Assembly (NCBI GenBank): GCA_937949945.1
Contig: CALFEQ010000127.1
Span: 1 to 64,000 of the forward strand
Source of the DNA: an uncultured Myxococcales bacterium
Lineage (GTDB): Bacteria; Myxococcota_A; Polyangia; Polyangiales; Polyangiaceae
Direction of reading: 5' to 3'
Length of the DNA stretch: 64,000 nucleotides
Below the pieces are notes generated by a model. It was not told the DNA's origin. It worked only from the letters and a program-made list of their open reading frames with translations, and searched no databases. Within the stretch, counting starts at the first letter, position 1. Each line of letters opens with the position of its first letter. This document shows positions 1 to 9,132 of the stretch, piece after piece. The position numbers and the translations under genes were made by a program.

Positions 1-987
1 GCCACCGCCGGCACCGCCGCCCGTGCCACCGCCGGCACCGCCGCCCGCGCCACCGCCCGACTCGACGACGACGAAGTTGTCGTCGTTGTCTTCTCCGAGC
101 GCCAGACCGCCGTCGGCTCCGGCTTCGTCGGCGCCGCCGTCCGAGGCTTGCGTGTCGCCGGCGTCGCCGCCGTCGCCTTCGCTCTCCGACGCACCGGCGT
201 CGTCGGCGCCCGCGTCTTCGCCGGCGGGCTCGCCCTCGGCGTCCGCGGAGGCTTCGGCGAGCGCGTCGGCGGCAGCGTCCTCGGCGGCCGTCGTCTTCGA
301 GTCGTCGCAGGCCTTCAGGAGGAAGAGCGCGAGGAGGACGAGCGCGATGACCACGAGGCCGAGCAGAGGCCAGAGCCACCAGGGGCGCGACTTGTCCTTC
401 TTCTTCGCTTCGGCTTCGTTCTTCTCGCCGTCCTTGGCTTCCTCTTCCGTCGCGGCCGTGGCCGCGACGGTCGCGGCACCTGCGGCCGCGGCCGCGGCGC
501 CGGCGCCCGCGGCCACCGATGGGGGCGCGCCCCAGCGCGTCGCCCAGTCTTCGTAGCCGAAGACGTACTCGGCCTTGCCACCCATCGACCGGGGAGAGGC
601 TCCCCAGTTGATGACGAAGAGCTTCTTCTTCTCGGGCGAGAAGAAGTAATTGGCGCCGTCGTCGGCGTCGAGGCTCGGGACGGTGAAGGCGTCCTTGTAC
701 TTGTCGAAGCCGCTGTTCGGCGTGGCGAAGACCGCGGCGACGCGTTCGAGGCACGCCTGGAAATCGGCGATCGCGGCGGCCACCGCCTCGGGGTACTTCT
801 CGCGCGCCTCCGCGAGCGGGACGAGGCCGGTGAGGTCCCACCGGACGGTGACCGGGAGGCTCTCCGAGCCCTCCGTCTCGGGCACGAGCAGACGCCCGTC
901 GAAGAACTTCGGAGCGTTGAGGTCGACGCCGAGCTTCCAGATCGACGTGCCTCCGACCAGGTTCGGCAGCCAGGTGTCCTGCTTCAC
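1..987 (-). CDS. SrfA-like membrane-anchored protein, partial (C-terminus outside window)
   Basis: Begins with GTG at 987, whose GTGA overlaps the stop of the preceding gene, so translation is coupled. At least 329 residues are visible and the 3' end lies beyond base 1. Residues 1-160 look globular. A short Ala-rich stretch is followed by a single membrane segment at about 203-225 (WWLWPLLGLVVIALVLLALF), then a long Ala/Asp/Glu tail ending in Gly-rich GGGAGGG-type repeats. Its place beside SrfB and its globular-TM-acidic layout resemble SrfA-type proteins of the Salmonella srfABC locus. That name is inference from context and architecture, not from a recognised signature. Confidence 0.6.
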   Translation of the reverse strand, partial: MKQDTWLPNLVGGTSIWKLGVDLNAPKFFDGRLLVPETEGSESLPVTVRWDLTGLVPLAEAREKYPEAVAAAIADFQACLERVAAVFATPNSGFDKYKDAFTVPSLDADDGANYFFSPEKKKLFVINWGASPRSMGGKAEYVFGYEDWATRWGAPPSVAAGAGAAAAAAGAATVAATAATEEEAKDGEKNEAEAKKKDKSRPWWLWPLLGLVVIALVLLALFLLKACDDSKTTAAEDAAADALAEASADAEGEPAGEDAGADDAGASESEGDGGDAGDTQASDGGADEAGADGGLALGEDNDDNFVVVESGGGAGGGAGGGTGGGAGGG

Positions 988-1655
988 GTGAACACCTGCG
1001 CCTTCGCCTTGACGGCGTTGTTCGCGGCGACGCGACACAAGAACGACGCCGGGCGGACGACGTTGAACGCCGTGGGATCGGAGCCAGGCGCGCGCTCGAG
1101 GAGCTGGGAGTCGAAGACCTTGATGTGATCGACGGACTCGAACTTGAGCCGCTCGAGCTCGTTCGTCATGAGCGCGGCGAGCAGCGGCGTCGCCTTCGCG
1201 ACGAGCTCGCTGTCGAGGCGGGCCATGTGAGCGACGGTGTAGAGCTGCCGGCTGATCACGAGGCCGAGGTGCATCTTCGCCTCGTCGTCCATCTGGGCGC
1301 GGAAGTAGAAGTTGAGCCCGCTGGCCAGCGTGAACGCAGCGTCGGCGTTGCGGGCCGCAGGCCCTTCCTCCGCGTCGAGCGCGAGGAGGCGGCTCAGCTC
1401 GCCGAAGAACAGACGCAGCGGGAACGTCCGGTCCTGCGGGCGCGCCGCCAGGATCGACTCGTCGAGCAAGTCGCCGAGCACGATGCGCGTCAGGAGACGC
1501 TGGGCGCTCGCGGAGGGAGCGTCGAGGACGCCCTCGGGATGCGTCGGCCGTGGTCCGCGCGCGAAGGTGCGCACGACCTCGGTCAGATCGTGCGCGTCCA
1601 CCGACTTCTCGATGACTCCCAGAATGGCTTTTTTGATCCGCTCCTCGTCGATCAC
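984..1655 (-). CDS. SrfB-cluster hypothetical protein
   Basis: A 223-residue protein starting with GTG at 1655. The start overlaps the srfB stop by 4 bp (GTGA), and its own stop overlaps the next start in the same way, so the three genes form a tightly coupled operon. It is soluble and helical in appearance, with no signal peptide or membrane segment (N-terminus MIDEERIKKAILGVIEKSVD). I do not recognise a domain. It is much shorter than Salmonella SrfC and shows no P-loop, so I do not call it SrfC. Its job is presumably tied to SrfB. Confidence 0.7.
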   Translation of the reverse strand: MIDEERIKKAILGVIEKSVDAHDLTEVVRTFARGPRPTHPEGVLDAPSASAQRLLTRIVLGDLLDESILAARPQDRTFPLRLFFGELSRLLALDAEEGPAARNADAAFTLASGLNFYFRAQMDDEAKMHLGLVISRQLYTVAHMARLDSELVAKATPLLAALMTNELERLKFESVDHIKVFDSQLLERAPGSDPTAFNVVRPASFLCRVAANNAVKAKAQVFT

Positions 1656-4486
1656 GAAACAGTCTCCCTCGTGCCGAGGACTCCGGTGTCGAGCCAGTAC
1701 TTGTCGAAGGCGGCCGTCTTCAGCGAGAGCACGAAGTCCGACGGCTCGAAGTGATACTGATCGCGCTGGCTGGTCACGCTCGCGATCTGGATGTGGCCGT
1801 CACGCGTGCGCTCGAACTGGATCGCGACGCGATCCTCGAGCAGCGCCGCTTCGACCTCGTGGTTCGCGGGGCGCACCTCGAACAGCGGCGAGCCCTCCAT
1901 CTCCTGGGAGTCGACGTTCCGGAAGCCGATGCGCATGCCGTGCGTGTAGATGAAGGGCTTGCTCTTGTCCGGCGTCTGCCCGGTCTTCGGATCCCTCGGG
2001 AACAGCTCGTTCGCACGCGAGATGTGCGGCTCGGTGTCCTGGTACAGGCCGTAGATGGGCCGCTGCTCGGCCTCGGTGATCTCGTCGATGAGGAAGCCGG
2101 GGAGCTTGTTCCTGCTCGCGAGGTGGAGCACCGCGGCTCCGGCGGTGACGGTCGACTTCGGATCGCGGATGAAGCCCTGGTCCTTCCACTTCGACGGATA
2201 CCACTCGCCGACGCGGTAGCGCGCCATCGAGCGGATGCGAGGCGGAGACACGGGCATCTCGCTCGTGAACAGCCGCTTGATGCACGGCAGCGCCGCCGTC
2301 CGCCCCGCGAGGACGAGCAGGTCGATGTCGAATTGGGCGAGGATGTCCGCGTACCTCCGCAGCGGCTCGCGCAGCACGCGCTCGATCGCGCGGTCCACCT
2401 CGACGGGATCGAAGCGGAAGAAGAGGTTCTCGAAGCCCGGGAAGCCTTCGACCTCCTGCTCGACGAACCGGTTGGCCTCCTCGAGGATCGCCGGCGAGAT
2501 GGCCGGCAGCTCGAAGGTCTCGAAGATCGTCGAGACCATGTAATGACGATCGGGGGCGTGGTTCGGGAGCGAGGCGCCCTCGGCCACCGCCCAGTAGCAT
2601 CGCGCGAGCGGCATCCAGAGATAGGGCACGAGCCGCGCGCGGAGCGTGCGCCAGGCGGAGCCGTGCCCGGCGTCGCCCTCGCCGAACAGGTGGAGGAAGC
2701 GTCCCTTGCTCTGCTGGGTCGGGAGCTGGTGGAGGATCTGCGGAAAGACGACGTCCTCGACGATCGCGCGGCAGACCTCGTCGCCGGCGATCGAGACGCC
2801 GTCCTGGAAGAGCTTCTTGATCGAGAGCGACGTGCCCGTGCCCGGGAGCCTGTCCTCGTACTCGGCGATCATGACGTCGCTCGTCCCGCCGCCGATGTCG
2901 ACGGACGCGACGCGCAACGTCTTCGCCCCTTGCCCGTCTTTCGAGGACGCGTGCCCGTACACCGCCACGAGCTCCTCCATGCTCCCGGCGAACGTGCCCT
3001 GGACCTCCTGGAAGACGAACACCATCTGCGCCGCGAGCGCCTCGTCGACGAAGAGGAACGGATCGAACTGCTGCGTCTGCGGGTTGTAGTTCGGCCGCAG
3101 GTCGGGGCGGATGTTGAGGATGCTGCACGTGAGGAGCACGGCGTTGCGCACGAGCACCTCGTAGACGCGCCGCTCCTCCTCGCGCATCGCGGACGGGTAG
3201 GTGAGCACGAGGTGCCGGAGGACGCGCGGGTTGCCCTCCTTGCCCTGGTACATGCGGTACGTGACGCCGTTGATCTGCGCGTACGCCTGGCAGAGGATCT
3301 CGACGAGCGCGAACATCATCATCGCGCGCGGCGCGTAGCGCGGGTCGGCGGGCGTCTGCGGGCCGTCTTCGCGCAGCCACGTCGCCCCCGAGTCCTCCGG
3401 GACGTACTTGAGGATGCGCCCGAAGATCGGTCGATACTCGCCGTCCTGGCCGGGCGCGACATGCCCGATCTTCTGCGCGAAGTGCCAGCGCTCGTCCGTC
3501 GGGCGCGCGTCCCAGAGGTACCGCTTCGGGCCCGAGAGCGTGCACTGGTAGCGGTGCGGGGTCTCGAGCGCGCGGTCGAGCGCCTCGCGTCCGAGACGCG
3601 CGATGCTCGGCCACTGGAACGATTCGCCCGTCGCGACCGGGAACACGGCCTTGTCCCACGGGCTCGGCAGGAACGTGATGCGCGAGTCGAAGGCCTCGTG
3701 GCTCGTGACGAGCGGGTTCGACAGCGATCGGATCTCGAGCGGGACGCCGAACACTCCGGCGTCGCGACCTTCGACGAGGAGCGCGGTCGACCGCGAGTTG
3801 CCGAGATCGAGAACGAGCGAGACGTCGATGGGCTGGTGCGCCTCGATCCGCGACAGCCGGATCTTCGGGAGCAGCGGTGCGAGCACCTCGAGCAATGCGG
3901 CGAGCTTGAAGAGCGCCTTGTCGACGCCCGCGCGCTCGAGCCGGCGTACGAGCTCGCGCGTCTCGGGCAGCTCGAAGAAGACGCCGACCTCCGTCTTGTC
4001 GAGCGCGCGGAACGGGCGGCCTTCGTCGAGGGTCGCGTCGAGGTGGCGACCCTGCGAGCCCGATGCTTCGAGCGTGTCCACGGCCATGACGGCGCGGACG
4101 CCGCCGCCCGGCGTCTGCGCCAAGAACACCTGGACGGCGAAGGGGCAGGAGAGCTGGTACGGGACGGGGAGCCATCGGCCGGCCAGCTCCGGCAGGTGCT
4201 CGACGGCGGAGATCTCGACGTCGGGCTCCTCCCCGGGCTGTGCGCGCCGGACGGAGATGGTGGCCGGAGCGGCGCCGGCCTGCGCCGGCGGCCTCATCAC
4301 GACGAAGCTCGAGACCACGTCGGGCAGACCGCGTGGAAGGACCACCTCGTGGAAGACGATGCCCGTGTTGAAGAAAAGCTCGAGGACGTCGACCGCAGCC
4401 GCCCGTGCGCCCAGCGAAATCGCCACGTCGTTCGCTTCCGCGGCGAGGTCGGGGCTGCTCCCGAGCGAGACCTTCTTCTTGACCAT
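1652..4486 (-). CDS. srfB: SrfB-family protein (actin/HSP70-fold ATPase-like)
   Basis: At 944 residues it has the usual SrfB size. Two actin/HSP70-fold phosphate-binding signatures are visible: DLGNSRST at 227-234 and VDIGGGTSDVMI at about 529-540. These are the phosphate-1 and phosphate-2 loops, so ATP binding is likely. There is no signal peptide or membrane segment. SrfB was named as a Salmonella SsrB-regulated gene, and its molecular role is not established; the virulence label should not be carried over to this presumably free-living bacterium. It is first in the minus-strand operon, and the gap 4487-4645 to the divergent lipoprotein gene must carry its promoter. Confidence 0.85.
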   Translation of the reverse strand: MVKKKVSLGSSPDLAAEANDVAISLGARAAAVDVLELFFNTGIVFHEVVLPRGLPDVVSSFVVMRPPAQAGAAPATISVRRAQPGEEPDVEISAVEHLPELAGRWLPVPYQLSCPFAVQVFLAQTPGGGVRAVMAVDTLEASGSQGRHLDATLDEGRPFRALDKTEVGVFFELPETRELVRRLERAGVDKALFKLAALLEVLAPLLPKIRLSRIEAHQPIDVSLVLDLGNSRSTALLVEGRDAGVFGVPLEIRSLSNPLVTSHEAFDSRITFLPSPWDKAVFPVATGESFQWPSIARLGREALDRALETPHRYQCTLSGPKRYLWDARPTDERWHFAQKIGHVAPGQDGEYRPIFGRILKYVPEDSGATWLREDGPQTPADPRYAPRAMMMFALVEILCQAYAQINGVTYRMYQGKEGNPRVLRHLVLTYPSAMREEERRVYEVLVRNAVLLTCSILNIRPDLRPNYNPQTQQFDPFLFVDEALAAQMVFVFQEVQGTFAGSMEELVAVYGHASSKDGQGAKTLRVASVDIGGGTSDVMIAEYEDRLPGTGTSLSIKKLFQDGVSIAGDEVCRAIVEDVVFPQILHQLPTQQSKGRFLHLFGEGDAGHGSAWRTLRARLVPYLWMPLARCYWAVAEGASLPNHAPDRHYMVSTIFETFELPAISPAILEEANRFVEQEVEGFPGFENLFFRFDPVEVDRAIERVLREPLRRYADILAQFDIDLLVLAGRTAALPCIKRLFTSEMPVSPPRIRSMARYRVGEWYPSKWKDQGFIRDPKSTVTAGAAVLHLASRNKLPGFLIDEITEAEQRPIYGLYQDTEPHISRANELFPRDPKTGQTPDKSKPFIYTHGMRIGFRNVDSQEMEGSPLFEVRPANHEVEAALLEDRVAIQFERTRDGHIQIASVTSQRDQYHFEPSDFVLSLKTAAFDKYWLDTGVLGTRETVS

Positions 4487-4645
4487 GAACGCCGTGCTCG
4501 AAGGATTAGCCGGGCTCCTGCCTCCGCCCTGGAGCGCTCCCGGTCAGCCGATGCTAGGGCAAAAAGCGAGGGTGGACCATCGCGCGCTCGCGGGCGCGCC
4601 GGCCTCTCTCGCGGGAATGGGGGCGCCTGCGTAGGATCGAGATCC

Positions 4646-5179
4646 ATGGGCGCCTTGCCGGCATCGAACCTCCGATCGGGGAGCCGTCGGTGGCGGCGCA
4701 TGCTCTCGCGAAGCCTTCCTGCGCTCGCCGTCTTCCTCCTCGCGGCCACGGTCGCGTGCGGGAACGTCCTCGTCCTCGAGGAGAAAGACGCCGTGGGTGA
4801 CGGCGGGGCCGAGGAATTGGCGGACGGCGCGACGGCCTCTCCGCCGAAGCAGGCGGAGGGCAGCGTCGGTGCGCCGAGCGTCGCGGACGGCGGCGCGGAC
4901 GCCGGCCCCGACGTTCGACGGCCGGAACGCCCCTCGGTGCCCGAGCACTGCAAGCGGTCTGGAAACAAAGCTACCTGCACGTGTGAAACGGAAGGGTGCT
5001 CGATCGACTGCACCGAATTCCCGAACCGCTGCGAAATCGAGTGCCTGGGCGGCATCACGTGCAGGGTGCAGTGCAAGCCCACCGACAGGGTGACGTGCCG
5101 TGGCCAAGGGACGAAGTGCTTGGTGAACGGCGGTTGCGGGTGCGACCCGAACCAGGGTGCGATCTGCAATGGGAGCTGA
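4646..5179 (+). CDS. Cys-rich lipoprotein-like secreted protein
   Basis: A 177-residue protein with a basic N-terminus, a hydrophobic stretch (LPALAVFLLAATVAC) and a Cys at the expected cleavage site. The lipobox is imperfect because Thr is at -3. An Asp/Gly/Ala linker follows, then a compact C-terminal domain of about 60 residues with some 14 cysteines in CxCxxxxC-type spacing (CTCETEGCSIDC), suggesting a disulfide-bonded module. ATG 4700 is an alternative start 18 codons later. No family recognised. It lies divergent from srfB and stands alone. Confidence 0.7.
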   Translation: MGALPASNLRSGSRRWRRMLSRSLPALAVFLLAATVACGNVLVLEEKDAVGDGGAEELADGATASPPKQAEGSVGAPSVADGGADAGPDVRRPERPSVPEHCKRSGNKATCTCETEGCSIDCTEFPNRCEIECLGGITCRVQCKPTDRVTCRGQGTKCLVNGGCGCDPNQGAICNGS

Positions 5180-5402
5180 AGCCCTGCGCCCGTCGCCGGT
5201 AGGGCGTTCGGGGAGCGTCGACTCGAAGCACGCGTCGTGCCGCGGCACACCGCCCGCCGGCGGCTCGTGATCCTCCGGCGAGGGCCTGGCGTGGCGTGGA
5301 CGCTGCGCACGCCGTCCGCGGTCACCAACGATCGAGGACCTCGTTCGTCCAACGGGCGTGTCACAGTCTTCCGTCGTCGGCCGACGTCCGGTCGTGCACG
5401 CC

Positions 5403-6416
5403 ATGTCCAGTAGTCCGCCCGCCCTCGGCCCCGATCTCCGCGCGGCGCTCGTCGCGATGGTCAAGAAGCGCGTCCCGGAGAGCGAGGTGGAGGACATCGT
5501 CCAGTCGACCCTGGCCGACGCGCTCGAGTCTCCCCACGCGCCGAAGGACTCCGAGTCCCTCCGCCGCTGGATCTTCGGCGTGGCGAAGAACAAGGTCGCC
5601 GACTACCACCGGCGCGCGCAGCGCGAGACGTTCGAGCTGCCCGAGCTGCCCGGCAAGCCGGCGCCCCACGTCGAGGCCGATCTCCTGCGCTGGGCCGAGA
5701 AGCATCTGCCGCCAGGCGACGAGAGCAAGAAGACGCTCGACTGGCTGCTGCGCGAGGGTGACGGCGAGAAGCTCGAATGGATCGCCGAGAGCGAGAGGCT
5801 GCCCGCGCCGCGCGTCCGCCAGCGGGTCAGCCGTCTGCGACGTCACTTGAAGGCGCACTGGCAGAAGGAGGTGGCGCTCCTCGCGGCGCTGGGCGTCGTC
5901 GTCGGGATCCTCGCGCTCATGCTGCGGCGGAAGGAGCCGGAGCCGATCGCGAACGAAGACATCCCCCGCGCGGCGGAGATCCGCAAGGAGGCGCTCGCGA
6001 AGTGCCGCGCGAACGAGTGGAGGGCGTGCCTCGACGAGCTCGATCGTGCAAAACGGCTCGATCCTGCGGGCGACGATCACCCGGAGGTCCGTCAGGCTCG
6101 CGAGGCCGCCGGGAAGGCGCTCACGCCTCCGCCCGCGCCGACGACGAACGACATCGCGCCGCTTCCGACCACCCGTCCGCTCGACGTCCCTCCGGACTCT
6201 TCCAACCCGACGCCGCAGAAGAGCATCGGTCCGTCGCCGGATGCGCGGGCGGTGCCCACCGCGCCGCTCGTCCCCATGAAGAAGGCGCCCCCCGTTCTCC
6301 AGAAGAAGGCGACGTCCGTCTCCGAGGAGGACCTGAAGAGGAAGAAGGAGATGATGATGAAGGAGGAGATGACGAAGCCGCCGCCCCGAAAGTCCGCACC
6401 TTCGAGCAGCGACTGA
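5403..6416 (+). CDS. ECF-like sigma factor with C-terminal transmembrane anchor
   Basis: Residues 12-75 match sigma region 2, with the helix ESEVEDIVQSTLADAL and the region 2.4-like RRWIFGVAKNKVADYHRR. Residues around 105-150 look like region 4 (RLPAPRVRQRVSRLRRHLKA). Unlike a classical ECF factor it continues with a membrane segment at about 155-172 (VALLAALGVVVGILALML), a TPR-like helical pair (CRANEWRACLDELDRAKRLDP), a Pro-rich stretch and a Lys/Met-rich tail. A membrane-tethered sigma factor is the simplest reading. No anti-sigma gene is adjacent. GTG 5358 is a possible upstream start. Confidence 0.8.
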   Translation: MSSSPPALGPDLRAALVAMVKKRVPESEVEDIVQSTLADALESPHAPKDSESLRRWIFGVAKNKVADYHRRAQRETFELPELPGKPAPHVEADLLRWAEKHLPPGDESKKTLDWLLREGDGEKLEWIAESERLPAPRVRQRVSRLRRHLKAHWQKEVALLAALGVVVGILALMLRRKEPEPIANEDIPRAAEIRKEALAKCRANEWRACLDELDRAKRLDPAGDDHPEVRQAREAAGKALTPPPAPTTNDIAPLPTTRPLDVPPDSSNPTPQKSIGPSPDARAVPTAPLVPMKKAPPVLQKKATSVSEEDLKRKKEMMMKEEMTKPPPRKSAPSSSD

Positions 6417-6536
6417 TCTCGCCCGGCCCCGACGCGCCGCACGGCCGCGAGCTCCGGTGCCGCTCGGGCGCGCGCCGGAGGGCCCAGGCTCGGAGGCGCC
6501 AGGGACGAGCGGCGGGAGCCATGCTACGAATGAGGC

Positions 6537-8048
6537 GTGACGAGGCTTGTCTTCGCGCCTGCGCGAGCGGCGCGTACACGCACCGGCCGACCGGCCGTGC
6601 GCGTCGCGGCGGTCGTCGCGGCGACCGCGCTCCTGATCTTCGGTTGCAAGACGGACCCGCCCCCGGCCACGGAAGCCGACTTCTGCGGCGCCGCGAAGTC
6701 CGCGTCGTGCAAGGAGCCGAGCGAGTGCGACGATGCGGTCGTGGCGGGCTGCGCGACCCTCGACGCGGCGCTCTCGCCGTCGCTCCTCGTGGCGGCGCGC
6801 GACTGCCTCGAGTCGAAGGTGTGCGGTGTGGCCTCGTGTCTCTCGCGCGCGCGGGCGAGCGCGTGGCCGACGCCCGAGCACGCCGCGCTCGCGACGAGCT
6901 ACTGCACGTTCTGCGCGCCCGACGTCCCGGACTGCGAGTACTGGTTCTACGACAAGAAGAGCAAGCTCCCGGGCGGGCTCGTCCTCCCGTTCTCGGGTGC
7001 CGTCGCGGCCGCGGTCGAAGCCGAGTGCACGAGCGACAGCGACCAATGCCGTGGACGATTCGCGTCGTGCGCGTCGGAGACGATCGCGCGGGTCGTCGGC
7101 GAGTCGCTCGATCCGATGCTCGCCGACTGCGTCCTCGCGGCCTTCCGTGGCGAGAGCGGTACGACCGGCCCGGGCGGCGCGCCCACGATCACGACGTGCA
7201 CCCCCGAGAACTGCAACGGCTGCTGCCGCGACGACAAGTGCGAGCCAGGTGATCTCGAGGAGGCCTGCGGAAGGCGCGGGAAGGCCTGTCAGATCTGCTA
7301 CGGCGAGCAGAGGTGCACGAACGGCACCTGCAAGGAGCCGTGCGGGCCGAACAACTGCGCCGGCTGCTGTGACGGCGATGTCTGTCGGACGGGCGAGGAG
7401 ACCGGCGCGTGCGGCGCCGACGGCGCTGCCTGCAAGGACTGCAAGGAAGAGGGCTCGACGTTCGTTTGCTCGAACAAGCAGTGCATCGACGGCTCGTGCA
7501 AGGCGACCTGCGCCAACGGATGCTGCGCCGGTGAGCGATGCGAGCCCGGCACGGCGGCGAACGCGTGCGGGAGGGGCGGCGAGGGGTGCGTCGACTGCGG
7601 CTTCGGCCGCCTCTGCAACGCCACGACGCGCTCGTGCACGATCGATCCGAACGCGCTCTGGGACTTCTACGTCTCTTTCGCCGTCTTGCCCGAGACGACC
7701 GTCGACGGCTCGAGCTGGGACGTGCTGGGCGGCCTGCCCGACCCGTACCTCGTCGCGTACTCGAGCGAGGGCTCGAGCATGCACTCGGGCGAGACGCAGG
7801 TGCAGAACGACACGACCTTCCCGTTCTGGGCCGAGACGCCGCTCCGCGGGGTGAAGGCGAGCGAGCTGCTCAACTTCCTCGCCTTCGACGTCTGGGACTC
7901 GGACGTCGACTTCGACGACCTCATCGGAGGCTGCCAGATCCCGGTGAAGCCGGAGCACTTCGACGGCTCGCTGAGGGACTACACGTGCCCGCCGACGCCG
8001 CGGGCGGGGGAAGTGAAGCTTTACTACCGGATTCGTCCTCACCAGTAG
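6537..8048 (+). CDS. Cys-rich lipoprotein with C-terminal C2-like domain
   Basis: 503 residues from GTG 6537. A signal peptide ends in the lipobox LIFGC. The mature protein has a Cys-containing helical region, then three Cys-rich modules (pattern CxGCC..CxxGxxxxACGxxGxxCxxC) at roughly residues 220-365. From about 374 to the end comes a beta-rich domain with NALWDFYVSFAVL, then GLPDPYLVAY, TFPFWAE and FDVWDSDVDFDDLIGG. The alternating Asp residues and the 'DPYLVA...N.TFPFW...D.D..DLIG' order are those of calcium-binding C2 domains. The protein is surface-anchored; its function is unknown. Confidence 0.8.
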   Translation: MTRLVFAPARAARTRTGRPAVRVAAVVAATALLIFGCKTDPPPATEADFCGAAKSASCKEPSECDDAVVAGCATLDAALSPSLLVAARDCLESKVCGVASCLSRARASAWPTPEHAALATSYCTFCAPDVPDCEYWFYDKKSKLPGGLVLPFSGAVAAAVEAECTSDSDQCRGRFASCASETIARVVGESLDPMLADCVLAAFRGESGTTGPGGAPTITTCTPENCNGCCRDDKCEPGDLEEACGRRGKACQICYGEQRCTNGTCKEPCGPNNCAGCCDGDVCRTGEETGACGADGAACKDCKEEGSTFVCSNKQCIDGSCKATCANGCCAGERCEPGTAANACGRGGEGCVDCGFGRLCNATTRSCTIDPNALWDFYVSFAVLPETTVDGSSWDVLGGLPDPYLVAYSSEGSSMHSGETQVQNDTTFPFWAETPLRGVKASELLNFLAFDVWDSDVDFDDLIGGCQIPVKPEHFDGSLRDYTCPPTPRAGEVKLYYRIRPHQ

Positions 8049-8077
8049 GCGGGCTCCTGGTCCCGTGCGCGGTCGCG

Positions 8078-8227
8078 CAGTCCTCAGTCCTCAGTCCTCG
8101 GTCCTCAGTCATGGCGTTCTCGCACGACGCTGCCCGATCGCGAGACCGCACACCACCCGTGCACGGAAAGGTCGTCGTCGTTGCGTCCTGAAGGTGGCGG
8201 GAACCACCGCTGAGGACCGAGGACTGA
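8078..8227. repeat. Heptad repeat pair in a convergent intergenic gap
   Basis: Positions 8078-8110 hold CAGTCCT x3, CGGTCCT and a partial CAGTC. Positions 8211-8227 hold TGAGGAC, CGAGGAC and TGA, the same unit on the other strand. The two blocks therefore face each other across about 100 bp, between the stop of the C2-like lipoprotein and the stop of the OmpA-like gene. A transcript could fold into a long imperfect stem. Confidence 0.85.
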
Positions 8228-8262
8228 TTTCTCGCGTGCTGGTCACGCGGGCCGTACGGCGT

Positions 8263-8787
8263 TCACTCGATCAGCCGGGGCATCACGACCGTTGCAGGCG
8301 TCAAGAACAGCTCGACCCTTCGTCCTGGGCGGTCGGTCTCCGAGCCGACGGATGCGGCGATGACGCGATCGGCGGCGACGCCGTTGGCGACGAGGAATGC
8401 GCGGACCTTCTGCGCGCGCTCGAGCGCGAGATTGAGGTTGTAGAGCTCGGCGCCGACCGGGTCCGCGTATCCGATGGCGACGATGGCGGTGCGCTCCAAC
8501 GAAGGCTGATTGAAGCAGAGCGCGAGCTTGTGCAGGACGAACGCCTGCTGCGTCGAGATCATGGCGGAGCCCGTCTCGAACGCGAACGACGGAAGCGGGA
8601 GCGGACAGCCCGCGTCCCGCGCGGACGTCGCGAGATCGGGTGGCGGGAGCGGCGTGATCTCTCGAGGTCGCACGACGGGCGCGAGCTCGACGGTGGCGGA
8701 CGTCACTTCGACGGGCGCATCCTGCCGTGACGCGCACGCGCTCGGCGCCGCGAGGATCGCGAGCGCAGCGAGGATCCGTCGAGGCAT
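8263..8787 (-). CDS. OmpA-family peptidoglycan-binding lipoprotein
   Basis: 174 residues with a lipobox at ILAAPSAC and a mature N-terminus rich in Pro and Val. An OmpA C-terminal-like domain fills the second half. Recognisable elements are FAFETGSAMISTQQAFVLHKLA, AIVAIGYADPVGAELYNLNLALERAQKVRAFL and GVAADRVIAASVG, which correspond to the peptidoglycan-binding GH.D..G....N..LS..RA..V...L pattern, with His replaced by Tyr in GYAD. It probably links the outer membrane to the cell wall. It is a single gene flanked by heptad-repeat gaps. Confidence 0.88.
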   Translation of the reverse strand: MPRRILAALAILAAPSACASRQDAPVEVTSATVELAPVVRPREITPLPPPDLATSARDAGCPLPLPSFAFETGSAMISTQQAFVLHKLALCFNQPSLERTAIVAIGYADPVGAELYNLNLALERAQKVRAFLVANGVAADRVIAASVGSETDRPGRRVELFLTPATVVMPRLIE

Positions 8788-8824
8788 ACCGCGCGGGGTC
8801 GCAGGGGGCGTGCCATGAAAGGAG

Positions 8825-9108
8825 TCCTCGCGAGGAGTCCTCAGTCCTCAGTCCTCAGTCCTCAGTCCTCAGCATCGCGTCTTCGCGGAACGCTGCCGCA
8901 ATGCCGAGCCAGGGGGCACCCGTCGTTCGTCAGCGACTCCAGCACGAGTCTCCAGGCTCCAGTCTCCAGCACGAGCATGCCGAGCCGCTGGCGCACTACG
9001 GCCGCGCCACGGCAGTCGCTCGACCGCGATGACGTCGCGGAGGAGAGGAGCTCAGCCGTCTTCGATGGGCTGGCGGGCTGGCCCCGCCGAGGACCGAGGA
9101 CCGAGGAC
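8825..9108. repeat. Facing heptad repeat blocks downstream of pnp
   Basis: The 12-bp palindrome TCCTCGCGAGGA (8825-8836) runs into five perfect GTCCTCA units at 8837-8871. At 9088-9108 there are three CGAGGAC units in the opposite orientation. A weak TCCAGGC/TCCAGTC cluster lies at 8950-8969. The rest of the 345-bp gap between pnp and the OmpA-like gene contains no convincing gene. Confidence 0.85.
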
Positions 9109-9109
9109 T

Positions 9110-9132
9110 GCCTGAGGCCGCAGGCCTCAGGC
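9110..9132 (-). terminator. Perfect 10-bp hairpin after pnp
   Basis: GCCTGAGGCC (9110-9119), loop GCA, GGCCTCAGGC (9123-9132). The hairpin touches the pnp stop codon at 9133-9135. There is no U-tract; the minus-strand sequence continues straight into heptad repeats. It may be a terminator or a 3' stabilising stem. Confidence 0.6.

Noticed and set aside
1751..5179. Very long plus-strand open frame over srfB
   Set aside because: It is the antisense shadow of srfB, rich in Arg/Glu/Asp/Leu without any family signature. Only its last 178 codons (from 4646) encode a plausible protein.
5361..8042. Long minus-strand open frame over the sigma factor and C2-like lipoprotein
   Set aside because: Arg/Ala-rich antisense artefact of high G+C codon use; the plus-strand genes have clear domains and signal peptides.
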